Of a stretch of DNA of 64,000 nt, positions 31,671 to 40,871 are shown in pieces. The notes beneath the pieces are model-generated. The model was not told the origin of the DNA and ran no database searches. It saw nothing but the letters and a program-made list of their open reading frames with translations. The translations under genes and the position numbers were made by a program. Each line of letters begins with the position of its first letter. The first letter of the stretch is position 1. Source of the DNA: Candidatus Endonucleibacter sp. (ex Gigantidas childressi) (lineage in GTDB: Bacteria; Pseudomonadota; Gammaproteobacteria; Pseudomonadales; Endozoicomonadaceae); contig JASXSU010000001.1 in assembly GCA_030674875.1 (NCBI GenBank), positions 1-64,000 of the forward strand. Direction: 5' to 3'.

Positions 31671-32416
31671 TTATTCATAAAAGCATTCCTCCGGTGTTTT
31701 ATAAGCTAACCGCTTCCTTGGTCTTGTATTTAATTTGGCCGCGATGATACTACATCGTTGGTGAGTTAGCCCTGCCATTGGTGTTCCCTTAACTAAGTAT
31801 TGTCTGATCAAACCATTGGTATTTTTATTCGTACCACGCTCCCATGAGTGATGTGGGTTGGCAAAGTAATAAGGGCAATTAGTCGCTTCTTCAACTTACT
31901 TGTATTGGTGAAACTCGGTGCCGTTATCTGATGTAATGGTTTTATATTGCTCAGGCATTTTACTCATTAAGTTTATCGTTCGCCTGTTGGTTGACTTGGT
32001 CGTTCTATCGTTTAACTGGCCTATCAATGTGTAACCTATTTTTCGCTCAACCAGTGTGACTACCCAGTGTTTATGTAAGAGTTGCCTAATGATCACGTAA
32101 TCCTTTTCTGTAAAATATTGGTTTCTCCTTGAACGTCGACGTCGAGCTCTTATCCTTTGCTGTGCCCTGATGGGTCGATATGAGCCATCCGCCAACAAGT
32201 ATTGCGTTAAAATTCTAGATATATGGTACTTCGGTGTTTTCCGGTAGCTGTGGCAATGTCCGTAAAACTTAATCCTTGCCATTTTAGCGCGACTATCATA
32301 TACCTATCACCCTCGGTGAGCTATTGATACTTCATAGGTTTTTACTTCGTGATTGGAGCAAAAAACTAAGGGGATCACAGCTCATCGTTTTATTAAATTG
32401 GGTGTCGCACTTAGTA
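31637..32416 (-). mobile_element. IS30-family element (type A), degenerate
   Basis: Left end cttagtataaatcttgaagtgcgacaaaa and right end ttgggtgtcgcactta share the inverted core aagtgcgaca. The minus-strand transposase is readable in pieces: N-terminal/central ARIKFYGHCHSYRK...HKHWVVTLVERKIGYTL and TSDNGTEFHQYK (DDE Asp), then, in another frame, CPYYFANPHHSWERGTNKNTNGLIRQYL toward 31700. A frameshift or small insertion near 31900 and N-terminal loss make it inactive. Confidence 0.75.
31700..32282 (-). pseudogene. IS30-family transposase, frameshifted
   Basis: The longest frame (31896-32282) covers the central part up to the second catalytic Asp (ITSDNGTEFHQYK). The C-terminal third, with the PHHSWERGTNKNTNGL motif, continues in another frame to about 31700. 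No intact start region is seen. Confidence 0.7.
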
Positions 32417-32448
32417 TATGAATTCGGCCTATCTAGGAAGAGTATCTA

Positions 32449-32790
32449 ATGAGCTGTCTATTTTGTAGAATGGTGGAAGGTGAAATCCCTACCGATAAAG
32501 TTTTTGAAGACGATGATGTGCTAGCATTCAAGGATATTAATCCTGCGGCACCATGCCATGTACTTATCATTCCAAAAAAGCATATTAACACGTTAAATGA
32601 TGTTGCACCCGAAGATCAGCTGTTAATGGGCAAGATAATGCTTACCGCTTTCCGGCTTGTCAACGAGCTGGGTATTGCTGATGATGGCTATCGAGTTGTG
32701 ATGAATTGCAATAGCCAGGGAGGGCAGTCAGTTTATCATATTCACTTGCATTTATTAGGTGGGAGGCAGCTTCAGTGGCCTCCAGGTTAA
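32449..32790 (+). CDS. hinT: HIT-family purine nucleoside phosphoramidase (HinT-like)
   Basis: 113 residues. Begins MSCLFCRMVEGEIPTDKVFEDD, with the typical Cys-x-x-Cys-type N-terminus, and ends with the histidine triad in VYHIHLHLLGGRQL (HxHxH). HinT hydrolyses AMP-NH2-type phosphoramidates such as aminoacyl-adenylate adducts. An AGGAAG site precedes the ATG by about 9 bases. Single gene just outside the IS30-A right end, so its native promoter region is largely IS sequence. Confidence 0.93.
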   Translation: MSCLFCRMVEGEIPTDKVFEDDDVLAFKDINPAAPCHVLIIPKKHINTLNDVAPEDQLLMGKIMLTAFRLVNELGIADDGYRVVMNCNSQGGQSVYHIHLHLLGGRQLQWPPG

Positions 32791-33162
32791 TATCCTGATA
32801 GTTTAGGCTGTCAGCTTAATATTCTGATATTGACGAATGATGAGACAGTCGCTAAAGTTACGATTCAGTTGACCTTTTAGTTGGCCGTGTAATTGCTGCT
32901 TTGCTCGTACTTCGGAGCTATGCTGGTTGCCTTACGCCTTCAATGGTAACGGTTATGTAGACTACGCATCTGAACTGGGAGCTATAAGGCTTTTTTCTGA
33001 GATGTCGTCATGTTATATTATTCTTCATATTGTGATCTTGATATGGTGGTGTTTGAACTCTCAGAATCTAAAAACTGTATCTGTCCATGCTATTTTTGTA
33101 TATACTTGTTGACAGATTGATCTTTAATCAAGAGAATGGCGTTTCACTTTTTTAGCTAATTT
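32791..33162. other. Intergenic region hinT-tRNA-Met
   Basis: No gene. A fragment of a B-type element ends around 32957 (gccttcaatggtaacggttatgta). An AT-rich stretch with ttgttgaca-like and tttaat-like motifs before 33163 may contain the tRNA promoter, but I cannot fix it. Confidence 0.4.
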
Positions 33163-33239
33163 GGCTAGATAGCTCAGTTGGTTAGAGCACAGCACTCATA
33201 ATGCTGGGGTCGGCAGTTCAAATCTGCCTCTAGCTACCA
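33163..33239 (+). tRNA. tRNA-Met (CAT), probably elongator
   Basis: 77 nt including an encoded CCA. Starts GGCTAGATAGCTCAGTTGG, anticodon CAT at 33197-33199, T arm GGCAGTTCAAATCTGCC. Acceptor GGCTAGA/TCTAGCT pairs with slight irregularity. It resembles elongator tRNA-Met; Ile2 (lysidine-modified CAT) is less likely. Confidence 0.9.
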
Positions 33240-33318
33240 TCCTGTATCTATGTATCTGAAGACGCAGATAGGGGTGACAAGGGTGTAAAACGAAGGTGTC
33301 AAAGTGATAAACATCAGT

Positions 33319-33393
33319 TGGGGTGTCGCCAAGTGGTAAGGCAACGGGTTTTGATCCCGTCATGCGCAGGTTCGAACCCTGCCACCCCAGCCA
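33319..33393 (+). tRNA. tRNA-Gln (TTG)
   Basis: 75 nt with encoded CCA. TGGGGTGTCGCCAAGTGGTA, anticodon loop TTTTGAT with TTG at 33351-33353, T arm GCAGGTTCGAACCCTGC, and acceptor pairing TGGGGTG/CACCCCA. Lies 79 bp after tRNA-Met, probably co-transcribed. Confidence 0.95.
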
Positions 33394-33447
33394 TTTTCCA
33401 CTTTAGGGAAAAGTTACAGTAAAGCATTAATGTGTGCGATTGGTAAT

Positions 33448-33503
33448 ACGCGGATTCAAATTCCAAGTACATCACAGCTTAAGCGCTAATGCAGCCCTGT
33501 ATT
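33448..33503 (-). repeat. Solo end of IS30-type element C, inverted
   Basis: cggattcaaattccaagtacatcacagcttaagc...cagccctgtattc is the reverse complement of the 3' end found at 17215-17265 and 41690-41745. It sits just beyond the 3' end of the DUF21/CBS gene. Confidence 0.65.
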
Positions 33504-33521
33504 CTGGATGCCGTATGCGTG

Positions 33522-34469
33522 TTACGTTGGCTTTTGGCATACTGCGCGGTATATTTGTTTAGCCGTAATGAACTTGTTTTCTTCTAGGGTTTTTCCTGGT
33601 AAAATGGCAACAGAAGCTTTGGCCGACCTGAATAATTCTAGAGCTTGGAGTAAGGTAGTTTCAGGGCTAAGAAATAGAGCTTTCCGAGAAAGATCAGCAA
33701 TGGTTTTATGTTGCTCACCATTTATAACGGCTCTAGCCAGATGGCGGTACAAAACAATTCCTACAGCTCGCCCTTGAGAAACAACAATGTAACGTTTGAA
33801 ATTGGACTGTTTGACTTTTTCATAAACGGCTTCGATCGTTTCCTCAGCTGGAAGCCAAATCGTGGAGCCTTGTTCAGGTAATAAGTCTGACAGATTTCTG
33901 TTATGAATATTTAATGCGTGCTCGGCGATAAACCTTTCTTCTCGACCAATTACCCCGCTTTTGCTGTAGTACTTAATAATTGTTTTTAAATCATCTCTGG
34001 TGATTTTATCTGGTCGTTTTAGCCTTAACATTCGAACCCAAATCAGAGTTCCCCATACTAGTGGCTTTAGGAGTAGACAAATAATCTTGATGACAGGAGC
34101 CAATACTTCAAGTACCCGTCCGGCAATTTGCATTGCGATGAGTTTTGGTAATAATTTAGCGAAAACCAATATACAATAGGTTAGTAGCCCTGTAAACACA
34201 ACCAATTCAGTACTGTTAAGAGTTTGGGCTGCCAAGCCTCCCACTACGGAGCTTCCGGCAATACTGATTAATGTTGATAGTAATACTATCGACGATAAAT
34301 GCTCGTTTTTATTACGGATAACATATTTTATTTTTTTTGCATGGACTGGTCTATTTTGCAGTATTTTGGCAAGTTTTAAGTCGTCAATACTGAGAATTGA
34401 AGATTCAATTATTGAAAGAAACGCAGTGGCTAAAACAATAAATGCAGCAGCAACAACAACCAGAAGCAT
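33522..34469 (-). CDS. DUF21 (CNNM) / CBS-pair membrane protein
   Basis: 315 residues from the ATG at 34469, which has a very strong GGAGGGAGGT site; an upstream in-frame start is unlikely. The N-terminal ~180 residues are the CNNM/DUF21 membrane domain with about four helices (LLVVVAAAFIVLATAFLSIIESS; LSSIVLLSTLISIAGSSVVGGLAA). The remainder is CBS-like (ITRDDLKTIIKYY; FKRYIVVSQGRAVGIVLYRHL; ATTLLQALELF). It lacks the CorC_HlyC domain, so it is shorter than most homologues. Relatives are Mg2+/Co2+ efflux proteins; substrate here is unknown. Confidence 0.8.
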   Translation of the reverse strand: MLLVVVAAAFIVLATAFLSIIESSILSIDDLKLAKILQNRPVHAKKIKYVIRNKNEHLSSIVLLSTLISIAGSSVVGGLAAQTLNSTELVVFTGLLTYCILVFAKLLPKLIAMQIAGRVLEVLAPVIKIICLLLKPLVWGTLIWVRMLRLKRPDKITRDDLKTIIKYYSKSGVIGREERFIAEHALNIHNRNLSDLLPEQGSTIWLPAEETIEAVYEKVKQSNFKRYIVVSQGRAVGIVLYRHLARAVINGEQHKTIADLSRKALFLSPETTLLQALELFRSAKASVAILPGKTLEENKFITAKQIYRAVCQKPT

Positions 34470-34913
34470 GTTACCTCCCTCCTTGTAATGAGACCTTTGC
34501 GTTAGTAGCCGATGTGGCGATACTGTGAATCGCATGGTCTTTTTTAAAAAAACATCGGACTTATCGTTGTAATTCGATAATCATGCTCCATAGTCTTGTT
34601 ACATTGGTTCTAACCGCATCTATTATTATCATCGTATGTACGGATACTACTTATCATCATAACACGCATAGTGGAGGTATAGGTAGTATTTATATCCATT
34701 ATCTGTGAGTGTATGCTGGTGTTGATTTAGATTATGGTTCATCGAATAAAATTTATGTTTTGTGCAAAGATTACATCAGGTAAAGTTATTTTTTATCTGC
34801 AGACTCCATGTAATATTCAGTATAAAATCATGTACAATGTAGGCGCTATAGTCATCGTACTTGAAGCAATAACTGGGGTGGTTGCTATTACTATCCACTA
34901 GGGGTGTTAGTGC
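34470..34913. other. Divergent promoter region between DUF21 gene and waaA
   Basis: About 440 bp between divergent starts, AT-rich. No gene, repeat or recognisable operator seen. Confidence 0.5.
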
Positions 34914-36212
34914 ATGGATCGGTTTATATATTCGTTATTACTCTATCTTTTATGTCCTTTTGTGATGCTGAGGCTGCTCTGGAGATTTAAAAAAAATTCG
35001 GCGTATGGTCGTCGATGGAATGAACGCTTTGGTTTTATTCGACCCTTACTTAGTGATAAACAAATTATTTGGATGCACGCTGTCTCTGTAGGTGAAACCA
35101 TTGCAAGCGCGCCACTGGTTATGGCTCTGATGAAAAGTTATCCTGCTTACCGATTTTTAATCACAACGATGACCCCTACAGGTTCAGATCAGGTAAAAGC
35201 TATTTATGGTGACATGGTTGAACATACGTATATGCCCTATGATTTGCCTGATGCTCTATACCGTTACTTAAACAGAACAAACCCTAAGCTAGTCCTTATT
35301 TTTGAAACTGAACTCTGGCCTAACACCATTGCTGCCTGTAAAAAACGAGGCACTCCTGTTGTTATCGCTAATGCTAGATTATCAGAGCGGTCAGCTAAAG
35401 GATACCAAAGAATAAGCCGTTTAACTCGCAATATGTTAAACCAACTCAGTGTTGTTGCTTGTCAGAATATAGAAGACGGCAAGCGTTTTGTTAGGCTCGG
35501 CTTGGATGCGGAAAAGTTACAGATTATTGGAAGCATTAAGTTTGATATTAATATTTCTTCAGAAACACTGAACGCAGCTAAGGCGATAAGGTCAAATTGG
35601 GAGAAGGGCTTTGGCAGGCAAGCTCAAGTGCTAATAGCCGCCAGCACACATTCCGAGGAAGAGCAGATAATAATTAATGCTTACATAAATCTTAAAAAGC
35701 AGTATCCTGATTTGCTTTTGGTTGTTGTCCCTCGTCATTTGGAGAGGTTTGATGCTTTCTATGATTTAGCCTGTAACAGCGGCCTAACCGTTAAAAGGTA
35801 TAATCAAGACACCAATGTTACACCAAATACCCAAGTTATTTTGGGAGATGTTATGGGTGAAATGATGAAGTTGTACGCTGCATCAGACATAGCTTTTGTT
35901 GGTGGTAGTTTGATTGAAAGGGGTGGGCATAATGTGCTGGAGCCAGCAGTATTAGGGTTGCCGGTGCTTTCCGGACCCCACACTTTTAACTTCCATAACA
36001 TCAGTATGTCTCTTGAACAGGCGGGTGGGTTGATATTTGTTAATAACACTGAAGAACTAACTGCTGAAGTGGATAGACTGTTAACGGATGGAGATCATTA
36101 TAACAATACAAAAAATAGAGCAAAACAGTTTGTTGATGACAATCGAGGAGCGTTAGTGCGTCTATTGAAGATCATATCCAATGTATTAGCAAATTCTCAC
36201 CATAGCAACTGA
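34914..36212 (+). CDS. waaA: 3-deoxy-D-manno-octulosonic acid (Kdo) transferase
   Basis: 432 residues, normal for WaaA/KdtA. An N-terminal hydrophobic anchor (MDRFIYSLLLYLLCPFVM) is followed by the Glycos_transf_N region with GRRWNERFGF and HAVSVGETIASAP, then a GT-B C-terminal domain with GGSLIERGGHNVLEPAVLGLPVL. It transfers Kdo from CMP-Kdo to the lipid A precursor at the cytoplasmic face of the inner membrane. An AGGGG site precedes the ATG. Together with msbA and hldE in this window it shows lipopolysaccharide inner-core synthesis is kept. Confidence 0.96.
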   Translation: MDRFIYSLLLYLLCPFVMLRLLWRFKKNSAYGRRWNERFGFIRPLLSDKQIIWMHAVSVGETIASAPLVMALMKSYPAYRFLITTMTPTGSDQVKAIYGDMVEHTYMPYDLPDALYRYLNRTNPKLVLIFETELWPNTIAACKKRGTPVVIANARLSERSAKGYQRISRLTRNMLNQLSVVACQNIEDGKRFVRLGLDAEKLQIIGSIKFDINISSETLNAAKAIRSNWEKGFGRQAQVLIAASTHSEEEQIIINAYINLKKQYPDLLLVVVPRHLERFDAFYDLACNSGLTVKRYNQDTNVTPNTQVILGDVMGEMMKLYAASDIAFVGGSLIERGGHNVLEPAVLGLPVLSGPHTFNFHNISMSLEQAGGLIFVNNTEELTAEVDRLLTDGDHYNNTKNRAKQFVDDNRGALVRLLKIISNVLANSHHSN

Positions 36213-36468
36213 CGTTTCTTAATATCAAGTTTGAAGTGCGACAAAAGTAGTTATTCATAAAAGCATTCCTCCGGTGTTTTATAAGCTAGCCGCTTCCTTG
36301 GTCTTGTATTTAATTTGGCCGCGATGATATTACATCGTTGCTAGTTAGTCCTGCCATTGATATTCCCTTAACTAAGTATGCCGAATTCATATACTAAGTG
36401 CGACACCCAATTTAATAAAAACGATGAACTGCGATACCCTTAGTTTTTTGCTCCAATCACGAAGTAAA

Positions 36469-37527
36469 GCTGGATTAATATAATAAGTGCAATTGACTGA
36501 AATTTTATAGGTGAGCCAGCTGCCGGTATATTTGTAGATATCACACTAAAAATGGAAGCCAAGAATGAGTACTCAAACTAGGCAATACAAGCAGCCGACC
36601 CAAGGGCAACGGTATCAGATTGAGGCTCTTCTTGGAACAGACTACATGCAGAAAGAAATCGCAGTGTCAGTAGGTATCAGTGAGAGTGCTTTATCACGAG
36701 AGTTGAGTCGTAATGTCAATGATAATGGCTATGGTGCTGAAAGCGCCCACGCACTAACCAGTCAGCGTAGAGTGACAGCTACAAATTTCAGCAAAACAGA
36801 TGAACACACATGCCCATAATAAAGAAAGGGCTATTGCTTGGTTGGTTTCCTGAAAATATCAGTTTCCGGATGAAGGTGGAAGTGCCCTACATCGCACTCA
36901 GCCACACCACTGTTTATAAACGTGTTTCTACTAACAAAGTGCTAGGAGGCTCTTTGTATAAGAATCTACCCCGCTTTGGCAAGAGGCGCTGCAAAGGTGG
37001 TAAGCGTAAGGCTGGGCGTATCACGATCCAGGCCGCGTCGATATTTCCGATCGGCCCGCAGTTGTTGATCTGTGGTCTCGTCTAGGCGATTGGGAGGGTG
37101 ATACGATTTATGGACAGGACGCTCATCTGGTGACCCTTGTAGACCGCAAGAGTCGGTTAACTTTAATAACAAAACACGCCGAAGTTGTTGCTGAAAGTAT
37201 GATCAAGCTTCTGAAGCGGGTGTCATCGGTCTGCACAGTCACCCTAGATAATGGTGGTGAGCTTGCAGCCCACGAGAAGGAAGCAAAAGCAATGAATGCA
37301 GATATCTACTTTGCCAAGTCTTATGCTAGTTATCAGCGGGGAACTAACGAAAATACCAATGACATCATTCGGAGAACCTGGCCTAAAAAAATGGCGTTGA
37401 GTCATCTGACAGAAGACAATGCGAGGACAATGGAAATGTTGATCAATACCTAGGAAGGTTTTAGGAGGGCGGACACCACTCGAAGTCTACACAGGACAGC
37501 CTATTGCCCTTATTGCTTGAATCCAGC
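36469..37527 (+). mobile_element. IS30-family element (type B)
   Basis: 1059 bp, bounded by gctggattaatataataagtgcaat and cttattgcttgaatccagc, imperfect inverted repeats. The second copy (49995-50763) has the same ends. Confidence 0.75.
36565..37453 (+). pseudogene. IS30-family transposase (type B), frameshifted
   Basis: N-terminal helix-turn-helix (QRYQIEALL...MQKEIAVSVGISESALSREL), then the DDE core with GDWEGDTIYG, VTLDNGGELAAHEKEAKA and YASYQRGTNENTNDIIRR. Breaks occur near 36818 and near 37085, giving three frames. The copy at 50002-50667 keeps a longer N-terminal frame through these points, which shows the damage is specific to this copy. Catalytic motifs are all legible. Confidence 0.75.
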
Positions 37528-37644
37528 GTTAGCTTATAAAACACCGGAGGAATGCTTTTATGAATGACTACTTTTGTCGCACTTCAAACTTGATATTAAG
37601 CTCAGTATTAGCATAAAGTAGTATATTCAAATAAAAAAACTAAT

Positions 37645-37672
37645 GTTATGGTTATGGTTATGGTTATGGTTA
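37645..37672. repeat. Hexanucleotide tandem repeat (gttatg)n
   Basis: Four and a half perfect gttatg units, about 165 bp before the effector-like gene at 37835. Copy number could vary by slippage; no effect on a reading frame is visible. Confidence 0.7.
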
Positions 37673-37834
37673 ATTCATTCTAAATTAATACTTCCCATTT
37701 ATAGTAAAAATTATAACTTAGACATTAGTCTTAGATGAATACAATAAATCGGTATTTTTACTTAATTATTCTACTTTATATTATTTAAAATACTAAATAG
37801 GAGCGCAACAACACAACTACTAGGAGTAATTATT

Positions 37835-38797
37835 ATGATATCTAACACACAATCTAAAATCCAGTTACCTGTACTGACACAAGTCAAATGTCAAGTAGAG
37901 AATGACCCTATTAATTTTTTTTGCGGCAAAGCGGTAAAACGCACACATGACATGTCACAAGAACAGGCATCAGACATTAAAGCACAGGCATTACACAACC
38001 AAATGAAGGAATTACAGACCCAAGCACCTACGTTATTTCATAATATCACGCCAAGGAAATATGCTCTGTTTACTGAAAAAAATAAGGAATTAGTACAACG
38101 CGATCACATGACGTATTTAGTAGAAAATATGCTTAGTCCCAAACAGCCAAAGGTGATTTTCAGCGATCCGGGTTTCCAACCTTTACAGGATCGACGTATG
38201 CATGATATTGCCGAACACAGCGCAGCGAAAAAGCCTCATCTGAATCCAGAGTTCAACAATCTCAGAAGAAAAGAGCAAGAAACTGCACCAGATGTTCCGA
38301 AGCCCGTGTTACGCTCTCCACAAAAACGCCACGCTGACACTACAATCGTTGACACAAACGATATTTGCAAAAAATTAAAACTAACCATGCATTTGGATAA
38401 TCCGAACTCAGTTGAAACATCTGAAAAGCAGAGCTCTCGTAAGATAAAAACTCCTCACCGTTCAATGCTCAGTACGGTGGACCAAAGCCTACGGGTGAAT
38501 TCTGATTCACTATGCGCCTTTGGGGGAACCTTCGCAGCTTGGAAAGCGCTTCCAGCTGCTGGCTCACAATCTATATCTGGCAAAAATTTTATAGCTCATA
38601 ATACGCAGTCTAAAACCATTAATAAAAAGAATCTAGAACAACAAGCTAAGGAGGTAGCTGCTTATAACTCACAACAGAATAAACCCCGTAAAGGTCCTCG
38701 CCCTGCAGGCACAGATTTTATAGCACTGAATAAGCAGCAGGCAAAGAACACAATCCGTAGAGAAACAAAAAACACGCCTCCTCCTTTTTCTTCGTAA
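37835..38797 (+). CDS. Effector-like hypothetical protein, basic, no signal peptide
   Basis: 320 residues, hydrophilic and Lys/Gln/Asn-rich, without membrane segments or a Sec signal. AGGAG lies 8 bases before the ATG. I do not recognise a family. A weak internal repeat is visible near the C-terminus (GKNFIAHNTQSKT... and GTDFIALNKQQAKN...). Residues about 168-187 read KRHADTTIVDTNDICKKLK: a KR, 13-residue spacer, KKLK arrangement resembling a bipartite nuclear localisation signal; that resemblance is inference. The gene stands alone between IS debris and a terminator, typical of accessory effector loci. Could also be an orphan structural protein. Confidence 0.55.
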   Translation: MISNTQSKIQLPVLTQVKCQVENDPINFFCGKAVKRTHDMSQEQASDIKAQALHNQMKELQTQAPTLFHNITPRKYALFTEKNKELVQRDHMTYLVENMLSPKQPKVIFSDPGFQPLQDRRMHDIAEHSAAKKPHLNPEFNNLRRKEQETAPDVPKPVLRSPQKRHADTTIVDTNDICKKLKLTMHLDNPNSVETSEKQSSRKIKTPHRSMLSTVDQSLRVNSDSLCAFGGTFAAWKALPAAGSQSISGKNFIAHNTQSKTINKKNLEQQAKEVAAYNSQQNKPRKGPRPAGTDFIALNKQQAKNTIRRETKNTPPPFSS

Positions 38798-38915
38798 AAT
38801 AGAGTAGGTCAAAGCACATTAAGCAGTGACAAGGTGAAAGAAGTAAGCACGCTATCAGGCAATAACCCAGCCTAGTATGCAATTCACTGGTACAATAATG
38901 TGCAAAATAAAAATC

Positions 38916-38946
38916 AAAGCTGCAGGCAGAATGTCTCAGCTTTTTT
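38916..38946 (+). terminator. Intrinsic terminator, probably bidirectional
   Basis: AAAGCTG (38916-38922) pairs with CAGCTTT (38937-38943) around a 14-base loop, followed by a six-T run to 38946 on the plus strand. The minus strand also reads into a T-rich stretch. It can serve both the effector-like gene (plus) and the carrier-protein gene (minus). Confidence 0.65.
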
Positions 38947-38970
38947 GGTTCAATTTTATAATTAACCGTC

Positions 38971-39195
38971 TCACACCTTCTCAAGCCAGGCAACAAAGCC
39001 ACCAAGCGAGCTAACTTCTTCAATTTGAACTGACTCAAGATCCAGCTCTCGCCCAATTTCTGCTTCAGCCGTAACTATTAACTCCATAAAATCAATAGAT
39101 TGTATATGCCGCATCAGCAAATCGTTATCGGTCAGCCTAGTAGTATCTACACCTTTACCCTGAAGGAAATTGATTACCAGATTCCGCGCATTCAT
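38971..39195 (-). CDS. Stand-alone acyl/peptidyl carrier protein
   Basis: 74 residues, acidic and helical. The phosphopantetheine attachment Ser is residue 33 in HIQSIDFMELI. It overlaps the end of the adenylation enzyme gene by 41 bp in another frame, so the two are surely co-expressed. This is not the fatty-acid AcpP (no DSLD context). The pairing suggests it receives the acyl-adenylate product of its neighbour, like DltC or a stand-alone PCP. Confidence 0.8.
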   Translation of the reverse strand: MNARNLVINFLQGKGVDTTRLTDNDLLMRHIQSIDFMELIVTAEAEIGRELDLESVQIEEVSSLGGFVAWLEKV

Positions 39196-40813
39196 TTTTT
39201 AAAAGCCTCACTTGCTCTTGAGTCTGTTGCTGAAGAGCTTTGATATTCACTTTGCCATTAACATTTCTAGGTAATTCCGTTTGCCAAAACACGTACCCCG
39301 GTACCATATAGGGTGGCAACTTTTCAATACAATGTTGACGAACGTCTTGAGCACTACCTTGCATACCAGAAAGCCAGGCAACCAAACCTTTAGCTGCCCC
39401 TGTACTATCCATAGGCCAAGGAATAACGGCTACCCAGCTACAGGAAAACCCAGTGCGTATAACAGCTTCAACTTCACTAAGCTCCACTCGAAACCCATTA
39501 ACTTTGACCTGAAAGTCTTTACGCCCATGAAATACAAGCCCGTAACTTTTGTGCCAAGAAACAATATCTCCCGTGCGATACCACCTCTTTGACAAACAAC
39601 TAACAAATGTTTCGTCAACAAAAGATTGATTGGTTCGCTCACTATCCTGCCAATAACCATCGGTTACTTGACTCCCTCCAAGCCACAGTTCACCCTGTTC
39701 TTCGCCCATAATCAGTTCACCTTTATCATCAACGACTATGGTCTCTTGCTGACTAAATGGTTTGCCTATGGGGAGGCTGGGTAACTCCAAGCGTGATGAC
39801 CGATAAACAAAAGAAGAAACAGATACTGTTGCTTCAGTGGGACCGTAAATATTAATTATTTTGCTATTAGGTGCCGCCTGAGCCCATTTTTCAGCCATGA
39901 TAGTCGGCATGGCCTCACCGGAAAAGAAGCTATAACGAAGATGAGGAAAAGCATCTTTTTTTATTTTTCGGAACTTATCCATAAACCCGAGCAGAGAGGG
40001 TACAGAACTCCAGCAAGTCAGTTCATGGCGGCTAACAAAGTCAGCAGGGCATAGCAGCGCGTTCTCTGGAGGGATATAAAGCGCCCCACCTACCGTCCAA
40101 GTACAGCCAATGTCGTGGACAGAAAGGTCAAAGGTCAAGTCACTTATTTGACTAAAGCGGTCCGTGGCAGCTAATGTGTAAGTCTCCAAAAGATTTCCAA
40201 TGTAGGCCTTCATATTTTGGTGGGTTACTGCAATCCCCTTTGGCTGGCCTGTTGTTCCAGAAGTAAACAGCAAATAAGCATAGGCATTCACTACCTCTGG
40301 TGCCTGCCAAACCTTCGCGGTTGCCATCTGGTTTTGACAAATATAATGATGCTGCGTTCCCTGACACCAATCCGGTAACTCGCTATGCTCCGGCAACAGA
40401 ACAGAAACCCCCTTATCCAGTCTCAGCAATAATTCACGTGCAGCAGCTTCTGATCGTCGATCAACAATAATCACTGAACAACCGGAAGCTACAAAAATAG
40501 GGTGATTTTTACCAAGTGGAAATCTGGGATTCAATGGTACATAGCAGCAACCTGCTAACAAAGCTCCCCAAAGACTCTGGTAAGTAACAGCGCTGCGATA
40601 AGCCAAAATTCCACAGATCTCTGGGCTGCAGGATAAAGCTTGTAACGTTGCAGCAATAGCTAAGGACTCTGTCATTAGCGTGCTATATGAATAAGTTTTA
40701 TTGTCAACCCACAAAGCTGGCCTCAAAGAGTACTCTTTAGCAGATTTTAGCAGTGACTGAGCAAAGCTCTTCCTAAACGGACTCAATGGAAATGTCGATT
40801 GCTCTTTTGACAT
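39155..40813 (-). CDS. Stand-alone amino-acid adenylation enzyme (DltA-like A domain)
   Basis: 552 residues from the ATG at 40813 (an upstream TTG is less likely). An AMP-binding enzyme with all core motifs: A3 LLFTSGTTGQPKG, A4 FDLSVHD, A5 NIYGPTEATV, A7 YRTGD, A8 GRKDFQVKVNGFRVEL and A10 NVNGKV with the catalytic Lys. The A4 Asp in FDLSV is the residue that binds the alpha-amino group in amino-acid-activating domains and is shared with DltA. No condensation, thioesterase or DltB-like gene is nearby. Likely activates an amino acid and loads it on the carrier protein encoded next. Substrate cannot be read reliably. Confidence 0.85.
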   Translation of the reverse strand: MSKEQSTFPLSPFRKSFAQSLLKSAKEYSLRPALWVDNKTYSYSTLMTESLAIAATLQALSCSPEICGILAYRSAVTYQSLWGALLAGCCYVPLNPRFPLGKNHPIFVASGCSVIIVDRRSEAAARELLLRLDKGVSVLLPEHSELPDWCQGTQHHYICQNQMATAKVWQAPEVVNAYAYLLFTSGTTGQPKGIAVTHQNMKAYIGNLLETYTLAATDRFSQISDLTFDLSVHDIGCTWTVGGALYIPPENALLCPADFVSRHELTCWSSVPSLLGFMDKFRKIKKDAFPHLRYSFFSGEAMPTIMAEKWAQAAPNSKIINIYGPTEATVSVSSFVYRSSRLELPSLPIGKPFSQQETIVVDDKGELIMGEEQGELWLGGSQVTDGYWQDSERTNQSFVDETFVSCLSKRWYRTGDIVSWHKSYGLVFHGRKDFQVKVNGFRVELSEVEAVIRTGFSCSWVAVIPWPMDSTGAAKGLVAWLSGMQGSAQDVRQHCIEKLPPYMVPGYVFWQTELPRNVNGKVNIKALQQQTQEQVRLLKNECAESGNQFPSG

Positions 40814-40871
40814 TGCTATTATTACCAACCTTACTAAGAGTTAATATTCGCCACATTATATACTCAAAATC

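Larger units (their letters stand above)
36219..37602. mobile_element. Nested IS30 composite: IS30-B between inverted IS30-A ends
   Basis: 36219-36287 and 37529-37602 are near-perfect inverted copies of the same ~70-bp IS30-A end. Between them lie a longer IS30-A tail (to ~36379), an inverted piece of the other IS30-A end with flanking DNA (36380-36468, matching the reverse of 32340-32430 including a gaattcatatac flank), and the complete IS30-B element. Confidence 0.7.

Noticed and set aside
38718-39056. 112-residue Cys/Leu-rich minus-strand ORF
   Set aside because: It is a shadow frame over the carrier-protein gene, the terminator and the effector-like gene's 3' end.
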